Positions 16,861 to 23,508 of a DNA stretch of 38,082 nucleotides are shown here, one piece after another. A program made the position numbers and the translations under genes. The stretch's first letter is position 1, and the number at the start of each line of letters is the position of its first letter. This DNA comes from Clostridiaceae bacterium. GTDB lineage: Bacteria; Bacillota; Clostridia; DSM-8532. The DNA lies in the NCBI GenBank assembly GCA_012519655.1, contig JAAYPS010000052.1, forward strand, positions 1 through 38,082, written 5' to 3'. Under the pieces are notes generated by a model. That model was not told where the DNA came from and made no database searches. It saw only the letters and a program-made list of their open reading frames with translations.

Positions 16861-18134
16861 AAGTATTGGAGTTTAGTAGAATACAAGAAAAAGTTTATGA
16901 ATATGAACACTCAAGTGGATTAAAGGCCTTCGTGATTCCTAAAGAAGGATATAATAAGGTTTATTCTACATTTGCTACGTATTATGGCTCAATTAATAAT
17001 TGCTTTATTGCACCAGGAGAGAAAAGTGAGACAAAGGTCCCCGATGGCATTGCTCACTTTCTTGAGCACAAGCTGTTTGAACAAGAAGACGGAAGTGTTA
17101 TGGATAAGTTTTCGAAAATCGGAGCTCAGTCAAATGCTTATACATCTTCCACCCAAACTGTATACCTTTTCTCATGTACCGACAAATTTGATGAAAATTT
17201 TAAACTATTGCTAAAATTCGTACAGAATCCTTACTTAACGGATGAAAATGTAGAAAAGGAAAAGGGAATTATAGCTCAGGAAATTAGGATGTATGAAGAT
17301 AATGCTGATTGGAGAGTGTTTTTTAATTTGCTAAATGCTCTATATGTAAACCATCCTGTAAAAATAGATATAGCAGGTACGGTGGATAGCATTTCAAAAA
17401 TCACAAAAGATGCATTGCATAAGTGCTATAATACATTCTATCACCCATCAAACATGATAATTGTTGTAGTTGGAGATGTTGAACCGCAGACAATTTTTAG
17501 TATGGTGGAAGAAGGAATCAAGGCCACGAATTATCCTGGGGAAATTAGGAACATTTTCCCTGACGAACCAGCACACCACAATAAAAAACTGGTTGAACAA
17601 AACCTCGCAGTAGCTATGCCGCAATTTCATATGGGCATTAAGGACAATTCCACGGTTTCGGGTTTCGATCTTATAAAGAGAAGCATCGCCCTTGAAATAT
17701 TATTATCTATGTTGATGGGAAGAAGCTCTGTGTTATATAATGAATTATACAATGATGGGTTAATTAATCAGGGGTTTAGCTGTGATGTTAGCCTTGAAGA
17801 ATCATTTGGGTATACTGTTTGGGGTGGACAATCAAAAGAACCTAAGGAAGTTGCCAAGAGAATTACCGAACAGATACAAATTATGCATAAAAATGGAGTT
17901 GATAAAAAAAGCTTTGAGCGTATAAAAAAAGCTCATGAAGGTAGATTTATAAGAAGTTTAAACTCTCCTGAAAATATTTCTCATGAGTTTATTCCGCTAT
18001 TTTTTAAAGGAGCGTATTTCTTTGAGTATGCAAAGGTCTACGAAGAGCTCACAGTTGAAGATGCTCAGAAAATCTTCACAGATCATTTTTCACTGGAACC
18101 TTCGTTATCTATTATTTGGCCTATGAAAACTTAA
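16857..18134 (+). CDS. yfmH: M16 zinc peptidase YfmH
   Basis: This 425-residue M16 metallopeptidase has an intact inverted zinc motif, HFLEH at 67-71 (His67, Glu70, His71). A likely third ligand is the glutamate in EIRMYEDN about 76 residues later. The C-terminal half has the usual inactive-repeat pattern (RSSVLYNELYNDGLI). Together with the preceding zinc-less protein it forms the YfmF/YfmH arrangement, like the alpha/beta pairs of mitochondrial processing peptidases. Its ATG overlaps the yfmF stop (ATGA) and GGAGAGAAGAG lies just upstream, so expression is coupled. The natural substrate is not established; the B. subtilis homologue affects EF-P modification. No clear terminator follows within 200 bases. 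Confidence 0.88.
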   Translation: MKVLEFSRIQEKVYEYEHSSGLKAFVIPKEGYNKVYSTFATYYGSINNCFIAPGEKSETKVPDGIAHFLEHKLFEQEDGSVMDKFSKIGAQSNAYTSSTQTVYLFSCTDKFDENFKLLLKFVQNPYLTDENVEKEKGIIAQEIRMYEDNADWRVFFNLLNALYVNHPVKIDIAGTVDSISKITKDALHKCYNTFYHPSNMIIVVVGDVEPQTIFSMVEEGIKATNYPGEIRNIFPDEPAHHNKKLVEQNLAVAMPQFHMGIKDNSTVSGFDLIKRSIALEILLSMLMGRSSVLYNELYNDGLINQGFSCDVSLEESFGYTVWGGQSKEPKEVAKRITEQIQIMHKNGVDKKSFERIKKAHEGRFIRSLNSPENISHEFIPLFFKGAYFFEYAKVYEELTVEDAQKIFTDHFSLEPSLSIIWPMKT

Positions 18135-18375
18135 AAATGAAAAGCTAAATGTTTCTTCCATTCTGGGACGAAACTAATGAAGATAGCTTTAAAAATCGAT
18201 TATAAATAAAGACAGGAATTTAGGGGTATAAAAGAGATTTGCTTTAAAGGTAAAACTTTTTTAACAAAAAATCGTATATAATATATACAAGTAAAATAAA
18301 CTTGCTATTTTGCTAAATAAATCTAATAACACATAATAGTGATGATATTTGCTTGTATAAGAGGTGAGGAGAAGT

Positions 18376-19533
18376 ATGAATAATATTAGTTTTCCAAATT
18401 TAGGATTAGATTTTTCTATTAATCCAGTAGCTTTTAGTATCGGTTCATTACAGGTTTATTGGTATGGCATAATAACTGCATTGGCTTTCTTGGTTATCAT
18501 ATTAGGTATACTTAGAAGCAGCGATAAATATGGCATTAAGCAAGATGACCTTGTGGATCTAGTACTCATAACTTCAATAATAGGTATTATATGCGCAAGG
18601 ATTTTTTATGTCCTTGTGAACTGGGACCGCTACAGAAACAATTTAAGCGAGATTTACAAAATATGGGGTGGAGGACTAGCTATATATGGTGGAATAATAG
18701 GTGGAATCATCACAATTTATTTATTCTGCCGAAAAAGAAAAATCAGCGCGCTACAAATACTTGACCATCTTGTGGTTTATTTTGCACTTGGCCAAGCTAT
18801 AGGAAGATGGGGAAACTTTGTTAATCAGGAACTATTCGGTCCAAATACTAATCTTCCTTGGGCGATGACAGGTAATGTTATTCAAAATACTATTGCCAGA
18901 TTCCCTGAGAATTTCCCCGGAGTAGATGCATATTTACCAGTTCATCCCCTTTTTCTGTATGAGTCACTGTGGGATTTTTTAACGTTTATTTTACTAGCCA
19001 CGTTTAGAAAACGAAAAAAGATGGAGGGTGAAGTATTTTCTCTGTATATGATTTCTTACGGCTTGGCAAGGTTTACAATAGACAGCATGCGCTTTGATCT
19101 TAAGGTGGGTAATTTCAACATTAACCGAGTAATTGGTCTTATTTTCGCAATCGCATTTGGAGTTATTTTTATTGCAAGACGCCTTCGCAAAAATGAAGAC
19201 TTAATCGAAGAGGCTGATGAAGGCACAACCCCCAGTATTTATAGAGAGATTTTGCATGGAATGGATAACCAGTCCTCAGCAGCTGATGACGAAGTTGCGA
19301 ATGAGGGCACTATCTCAGATAGCGTGGACGAAGCTGTGATTGAAGGCTCTGTTTCCAGTGATAGGGATGAAACCGAGAATGAAGCCAATGCCTCAGATAT
19401 CGATGATGAATCCACTGGGTACGAAGACCAGGAGGGAGCAAAACAAGCTTCTGTATCAGATAGCGAGGATGAGGCTGTGAATCCTGAAACTGATGGGTCC
19501 ATTGATATTGTAGAAAATGAGAATGCTGATTAG
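18376..19533 (+). CDS. lgt: Prolipoprotein diacylglyceryl transferase with acidic C-terminal tail
   Basis: Lgt transfers diacylglycerol from phosphatidylglycerol to the lipobox cysteine of prelipoproteins. This protein has 385 residues from ATG 18376 (GTG 18364 is possible but GAGGTGAGGAG fits the ATG). Residues 1-275 are the normal membrane enzyme, with IRWYG-like VYWYG, GGGLAIYGG and the signature GQAIGRWGNFVNQELFG. After a last membrane segment and the basic RRLRKNED, an extra tail of about 110 residues is almost entirely Asp/Glu/Ser/Ala. It contains loose repeats such as SDSVDEAV and SDSEDEAV. Typical Lgt proteins end near residue 260-300. Lipoprotein substrates in this window include the serpin and the TAXI receptor. 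The gene precedes rodA by about 120 bases. Confidence 0.92.
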   Translation: MNNISFPNLGLDFSINPVAFSIGSLQVYWYGIITALAFLVIILGILRSSDKYGIKQDDLVDLVLITSIIGIICARIFYVLVNWDRYRNNLSEIYKIWGGGLAIYGGIIGGIITIYLFCRKRKISALQILDHLVVYFALGQAIGRWGNFVNQELFGPNTNLPWAMTGNVIQNTIARFPENFPGVDAYLPVHPLFLYESLWDFLTFILLATFRKRKKMEGEVFSLYMISYGLARFTIDSMRFDLKVGNFNINRVIGLIFAIAFGVIFIARRLRKNEDLIEEADEGTTPSIYREILHGMDNQSSAADDEVANEGTISDSVDEAVIEGSVSSDRDETENEANASDIDDESTGYEDQEGAKQASVSDSEDEAVNPETDGSIDIVENENAD

Positions 19534-19652
19534 GTGAAAGGTAATGAGAATCTGATTAGATAACAAATTCTAATGAAATTAAACTACAGAAGAATAAACC
19601 CTGAGGTAGAGTTAAAAGTAGAAGCTGAAATTGCAGTCATGGAGGTTAATTG

Positions 19653-20783
19653 ATGCTTCATGTTGAAAAAAGCCAAGGGCTGAATAAAATTAAACATTAC
19701 GACTGGTTTTTGGTTATACTAGTGGCAGCTATAAATACTTATGGTTTAATAGTGATTGCTAGTGTTTCTTACCAGTTAGGAACTCAAAGTAACTTGTTAA
19801 AACAGAGCATTGGTGTCGCAGCAGGCACTGTGGCAATGGTTATATTAAGTCTCATTGACTATAAAGATCTTAAAATACTTGGTTTTGGCGCATATTGGTT
19901 TTCAATATTTCTTTTATTTCTTGTTCTCATAATTGGGCAAGGAGCGGAGGAAACCGGCACTCAGGGTTGGTTTGTATTCGGACGTGTATCATATCAACCT
20001 TCTGAAATAGGGAAAATAACATTTATACTTATTGTAGCTTTATATTTAGAACACATTGTTACAAATACTGGGAAATATAACTATTTAAAATTAATTATAT
20101 TTACTGCATTGCCTATCTTGCTTATCTTAATGCAGCCTGATGTTGGAACAAGTCTGGTATATATTTTTATTTTTCTTTGTATGGTCTTTTTTGCAGGCAT
20201 ACCATACAAATACATATTTGCTTCGTTAGGCACTGCAATTGTTGCAGCAACCGGGTTTTACTATTCAGGATTATATGATTTAGTATTACCTGCCCATATA
20301 AAGAAACGTTTCTTCAGTTTCTTTAATAAGGATGCTGATCCACTAGGGAGCAATTACCAGGTTAGCCGAGCAATACAATATGCTGGCTCCGGACAGCTGT
20401 GGGGTAGAGGTTGGGGAAAAGGATTTGCAGCAGAGAACGTACCTTTTGCTCATACCGACTTTATTTTTTCAGTAGTTGCTGAAGAGTTTGGATTTGTCGG
20501 AGCTGCTATTTTAATAGTTTTGTTTCTTGCACTTTTTGCAAGATGTATATATATTGCATGGTATGCTCGGGACAAATATGGATCGTTCATTGTTATGGGT
20601 ATTGTAGCAATGTTATTTGCTCATTTCATGGAAAACATAGGTATGAATATTGGTTTATTACCTGTAACAGGTATCCCGTTACCGTTCATTAGCTATGGAG
20701 TCAGCTCTGTAAGTACCAACCTTATTGCTATTGGCATCGTTCTGAGTATCTCGCTACGTAAAAAACGACCAATGTTCGAGTAA
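19653..20783 (+). CDS. rodA: SEDS glycan polymerase RodA
   Basis: This 376-residue integral membrane protein of the FtsW/RodA/SpoVE family polymerises lipid II into glycan strands for wall elongation together with a class B penicillin-binding protein. SEDS motifs are QPSEIGKI, GSNYQVSRAIQYAGSG, GRGWGKGFAAENVPFAHTDFIFSVVAEEFGF (in two stretches; the Asp of HTD is the catalytic residue of the family) and PVTGIPLPFISYGVSS. A hydrophobic pattern of about ten segments is visible. ATG 19653 has GGAGGT six bases upstream; TTG 19650 is too close. The assignment as RodA rather than FtsW rests on position before mraZ, with a second SEDS gene (ftsW) in its normal place downstream. Confidence 0.9.
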   Translation: MLHVEKSQGLNKIKHYDWFLVILVAAINTYGLIVIASVSYQLGTQSNLLKQSIGVAAGTVAMVILSLIDYKDLKILGFGAYWFSIFLLFLVLIIGQGAEETGTQGWFVFGRVSYQPSEIGKITFILIVALYLEHIVTNTGKYNYLKLIIFTALPILLILMQPDVGTSLVYIFIFLCMVFFAGIPYKYIFASLGTAIVAATGFYYSGLYDLVLPAHIKKRFFSFFNKDADPLGSNYQVSRAIQYAGSGQLWGRGWGKGFAAENVPFAHTDFIFSVVAEEFGFVGAAILIVLFLALFARCIYIAWYARDKYGSFIVMGIVAMLFAHFMENIGMNIGLLPVTGIPLPFISYGVSSVSTNLIAIGIVLSISLRKKRPMFE

Positions 20784-20898
20784 GACGAAATATTAAATTT
20801 ATATTACAAAGAAATTTTCTTATTTATTTAATAATTTATGCAATTTCCAAATGTAGTGTGTAAAAAAATCGATGATACAATATATTGTGGTTTTAACA

Positions 20899-20940
20899 GG
20901 CATTTTAGTTCCTTATATGGGACAAAATGCCGTTTCTTTT
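20899..20940 (+). terminator. Rho-independent terminator after rodA
   Basis: GGCATTTT (20899-20906) pairs with AAAATGCC (20924-20931). An inner GTTCC/GGGAC stem closes the loop TTATAT, with one bulged A. GTTTCTTTT follows. It separates the lgt-rodA transcript from the mraZ promoter that starts 20 bases later. Confidence 0.8.
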
Positions 20941-20962
20941 ATTTTCAGGTTCAAAATTAGGG

Positions 20963-20992
20963 TTGACGAATGGTTTTATTATGGAGTAAAAT
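20963..20992 (+). promoter_or_regulatory. Sigma-A promoter of the dcw cluster
   Basis: TTGACG (20963-20968) and TAAAAT (20987-20992) are 18 bases apart, with a start point close to 20999. It is placed directly after the rodA terminator and directly before the three AAGTGG repeats, so it is the expected mraZ promoter. Confidence 0.7.
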
Positions 20993-20999
20993 ACAAATG

Positions 21000-21029
21000 A
21001 AGTGGTGAGAAGTGGGGGAAAGTGGAGGA
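21000..21029 (+). promoter_or_regulatory. MraZ operator: three 10-bp repeats
   Basis: Three direct repeats follow with an exact 10-base period: AAGTGGTGAG, AAGTGGGGGA, AAGTGGAGGA. MraZ proteins bind three or four short TGGG-type repeats spaced about one helical turn apart in their own promoter region. These sit at about +1 to +30 relative to the predicted start point, where binding would block transcription. A fourth weaker GAGGTGGGA at 21050-21058 coincides with the mraZ ribosome binding site. Confidence 0.7.
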
Positions 21030-21062
21030 TACTTTTAGTAAATAAGAAAGAGGTGGGAAACG

Positions 21063-21485
21063 GTGCTAATTGGTAAATATACCAATACATTAGATCCGAA
21101 AGGCAGAGTAATAATACCAGCAGCGTTCCGTTATGACCTCAAAGAGAAATTTATTCTTACTAAAGGAATAGAACAATGCCTCTACATATATCCCGAAGAA
21201 GAATGGTCATTTCTTGTTGAAAGACTAAAGAAAGCTATGCCATCTTCAAAACAAGGAAACCGTAAAGCTTTAAGATTTTTTTCATCGAATGCTTCTGAAT
21301 GCGAAGCTGATAAACAGGGTAGAATATTAATACCTCAACATCTGCGAGAATATGCGTTTCTGGACAAGGAACTATTATTCGTAGGTGGTTTGAATAAAGT
21401 AGAGATATGGAGTCCAGCATTTTACGAAGATGTAGATGCAGAAGAAGTCGGAGCCATGCTTGAGGAAATGGATATAGAGTTTTAG
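21063..21485 (+). CDS. mraZ: Transcriptional regulator MraZ
   Basis: This 140-residue protein contains two SpoVT/AbrB-like half-domains, each with the DxxGR signature: DPKGRVIIP near the N-terminus and DKQGRILIP near residue 86. MraZ forms a ring-shaped oligomer that binds repeats in its own promoter and tunes the division and cell-wall cluster; it can also be counteracted by RsmH. The start is GTG 21063, with AGGTGG seven bases upstream. It is first in the cluster and is followed 12 bases later by rsmH. The acidic C-terminus (DAEEVGAMLEEMDIEF) is usual. Confidence 0.95.
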   Translation: MLIGKYTNTLDPKGRVIIPAAFRYDLKEKFILTKGIEQCLYIYPEEEWSFLVERLKKAMPSSKQGNRKALRFFSSNASECEADKQGRILIPQHLREYAFLDKELLFVGGLNKVEIWSPAFYEDVDAEEVGAMLEEMDIEF

Positions 21486-21497
21486 TTAGGAATAAGA

Positions 21498-22439
21498 ATG
21501 GATTTTTCACATGAACCAGTTTTACTAAAAGAATGCATAGAGGGTTTGAACATTCATAGCGCTGGAGTGTATGTTGATTGTACACTCGGAGGTGCAGGAC
21601 ATTCGACTGAGATTCTAAAGCGACTAAACTCTCAAGGCCTGTTAATTGGAATCGATCAAGATAAGGAAGCTCTTGAAGCAGCTAAAGCAAGACTTAGTCA
21701 AGTAAATAGCAAAGGAAGCTTTGTGACAATACATGAGAATTTTGAAAACATAAGACAAATACTAAAAGCACAAAAGATAAAATCCGTAGATGGTATACTA
21801 ATAGACCTTGGAGTATCTTCCTATCAGTTGGACAATGAGGAACGAGGCTTTAAATACCAGGAAGATGCCCCTTTGGATATGAGAATGAACCAGAATATTG
21901 ATTTTACCGCAAAAGAGCTTGTTAATACCTGGTCAAAGAATGATATTGCGAGAATCATTAGAGATTACGGAGAAGAAAAATGGGCAGTACGAATCGCAGA
22001 ATTTATCTGCAGTGCCCGAGAAGAAACCGAAATCGAAACTACTTCACAATTAGTTGACATTATTAAGGCAGCGATACCTGCACCAGCCAGACGGGGAGGA
22101 CCACATCCTGCAAAAAGAACTTTTCAAGCAATCCGCATAGCAGTAAATAGGGAGCTTGAAGTTTTAGAAGAAGTATTACCTAAGATGCTAGATAGTCTCG
22201 CTAAAGGCGGTAGGTTGTGTGTTATTACTTTTCACTCGCTTGAGGACAGAATTGTTAAACAGTTTATAAACAGCAAATTGGGGCGTTGCACATGCCCACC
22301 TAATTTCCCCAAATGTGTGTGTAATGCAGTAAAAGAACTAAAGGTTATTACACCTAAAATTATTACACCATCGCAGGAAGAGTTACAGCGTAATCACAGA
22401 GCTCGCAGCGCAAAATTAAGAGTTTCAGAAAAAGTTTAG
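21498..22439 (+). CDS. rsmH: 16S rRNA m4C1402 methyltransferase RsmH (MraW)
   Basis: This 313-residue enzyme has the normal family length and adds the N4-methyl group on C1402 of 16S rRNA using S-adenosylmethionine. Motifs are HEPVLLKECIEGL, VDCTLGGAGHS (cofactor loop), GIDQDKEAL, DGILIDLGVSSYQLD, ERGFKYQEDAPLDMRM, RTFQAIRIAVNREL and VITFHSLEDRIVK. The C-terminal cysteines (CTCPPNFPKC) and the RSAKLRV end are also typical. It is tightly linked to mraZ, but a 396-base A-rich spacer with a terminator-like hairpin separates it from ftsL. mraZ-rsmH may therefore be partly a separate transcript. Confidence 0.96.
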   Translation: MDFSHEPVLLKECIEGLNIHSAGVYVDCTLGGAGHSTEILKRLNSQGLLIGIDQDKEALEAAKARLSQVNSKGSFVTIHENFENIRQILKAQKIKSVDGILIDLGVSSYQLDNEERGFKYQEDAPLDMRMNQNIDFTAKELVNTWSKNDIARIIRDYGEEKWAVRIAEFICSAREETEIETTSQLVDIIKAAIPAPARRGGPHPAKRTFQAIRIAVNRELEVLEEVLPKMLDSLAKGGRLCVITFHSLEDRIVKQFINSKLGRCTCPPNFPKCVCNAVKELKVITPKIITPSQEELQRNHRARSAKLRVSEKV

Positions 22440-22835
22440 ATACTACAAAAGATTAAAGTTTTAAGCACTGAAGATTAACTAGTAAAGGACAAAGGATAAC
22501 CCAAGATAAATCCTACAAAAGAAAACAAAAGGAAATCTATATACATGGTTTCATCACTGATACACAAAAGATGACACATTTTATCTACTAAAGAAAAATG
22601 TTTTACAAATGACAAAAAAGTAAAGTTATTTACAAAAGAAGAGAAAACAAACTATACCAAAGAAAAAAAAGAAAATTATGACAAAAGACAAATTAGAACT
22701 ACAAAAGAGCTTTTTTATGAAAAAGCAGCGTTCTAAGATCACGAGAGCTTCATATTTAGGCAAACCCGTGGCCATTTATTTGGCCATGGGGTTATTGTTT
22801 TCAACAGCTTGCTTTTTAAAGAAGGGATGATATGT
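22440..22835 (+). other. A-rich spacer with seven ACAAAAG words
   Basis: Between rsmH and ftsL lie 396 bases, unusually long for this cluster. The first 270 are strongly purine/A-rich on the plus strand and contain exact ACAAAAG(A/G) at 22445, 22515, 22525, 22564, 22632, 22681 and 22701, plus several one-base variants. Spacing is irregular. No gene is convincing. One open frame (22678-22830, 50 codons, with a hydrophobic stretch) lacks a ribosome binding site. The spacer ends with the hairpin at 22763-22800. Confidence 0.55.
22763..22800 (+). terminator. Terminator or attenuator before ftsL
   Basis: AACCCGTGGCCA (22763-22774) pairs with TGGCCATGGGGTT (22781-22793) around the loop TTTATT, with one bulged G and one G-U pair. 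ATTGTTTT follows. It is 36 bases before the ftsL start and inside an otherwise co-directional cluster. It could end the mraZ-rsmH transcript or act as partial read-through control of ftsL onward. Confidence 0.7.
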
Positions 22836-23330
22836 ATGAAATATAGAAATAGCTATATTTATGGGTCGGCTGCTCCAAAGCTTGATGAACAGCAACATCG
22901 ACCCGAAAGGCAAGCGAAAACCAGACGTAACCCTACACATAAAAAAGCAGTAATTACCGAAATCGAGGTTGAAGTTCTTCCGGTAGCGCAAATGATTATC
23001 TGCATATTAATTGCCTTTGCTATCTTTTCTACTATAATTTACAGGTACAGCACAATTACAGAAATGAATTGCTTACTTTCGGCATTAAATGAAGAATACG
23101 AGACATTAAAAGATGATAATCGTAAGCTCCAAGTTAGTATTGGTTCAAGGATCAATCAGGAAAATATCCGAAGGGTTGCGGAAGAACGTTTGAATATGAA
23201 AATGCCTGATAACTATCAGAAAATCCCGGTAAAGGTTCCTAAAGTCAATTATAGTACCCTATCTATTGTAGAACAGGAGGAAGAACAGATAAATTTGAAG
23301 TCAATTTTATTGTTTTTTGGAATTGAATAG
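22836..23330 (+). CDS. ftsL: Cell division protein FtsL-like
   Basis: This 164-residue bitopic membrane protein has a basic cytoplasmic N-terminus (about 1-48; RPERQAKTRRNPTHKKA), one membrane helix (about 52-72; MIICILIAFAIFSTIIY) and an extracellular coiled coil (about 76-115). The end of the coiled coil reads NIRRVAEERLNMKMP, the usual FtsL/DivIC signature. A short acidic segment and a second small hydrophobic end (ILLFFGIE) follow. FtsL joins DivIC and FtsQ/DivIB at the septum and activates FtsW and its transpeptidase. ATG 22836 is preferred over upstream in-frame codons because GAAGGGA is eight bases away. Sequence conservation in this family is weak, so position in the cluster supports the call. 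Confidence 0.82.
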   Translation: MKYRNSYIYGSAAPKLDEQQHRPERQAKTRRNPTHKKAVITEIEVEVLPVAQMIICILIAFAIFSTIIYRYSTITEMNCLLSALNEEYETLKDDNRKLQVSIGSRINQENIRRVAEERLNMKMPDNYQKIPVKVPKVNYSTLSIVEQEEEQINLKSILLFFGIE

Positions 23331-23345
23331 ATTAGGAAAAGAAAA

Positions 23346-23456
23346 ATGGAGTCAATATGGGAGTGTTATCTGAATATATATGAATTAGAAACTTCTTTGG
23401 ACAATGGATTGAAGGGCGAAGCAAACGAATATCTTTGTGGATGCGACAATCTATAG
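23346..23456 (+). CDS. Possible 36-residue small protein between ftsL and spoVD
   Basis: An ATG at 23346, eight bases after AGGA (23334-23337), opens a frame of 36 codons ending with TAG at 23454-23456. The product would begin MESIWECYLNIYELETS and end EYLCGCDNL, with an acidic character and three cysteines, two of them as CGC. It nearly fills the gap between ftsL and the transpeptidase gene. I do not recognise it. A chance frame of this length is possible; the favourable ribosome binding site is the main reason for listing it. Confidence 0.3.
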   Translation: MESIWECYLNIYELETSLDNGLKGEANEYLCGCDNL

Positions 23457-23508
23457 TCCTTTTTTATAATATGCTACTTTTTATTGCCCGGCGAAAGGTG
23501 GATGTGAC

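Noticed and set aside
22440-22740. CRISPR-like or tandem repeat array
   Set aside because: The repeated word is only seven or eight bases, spacing is irregular (10 to 70 bases), and there are no unique spacers of constant length or cas genes.
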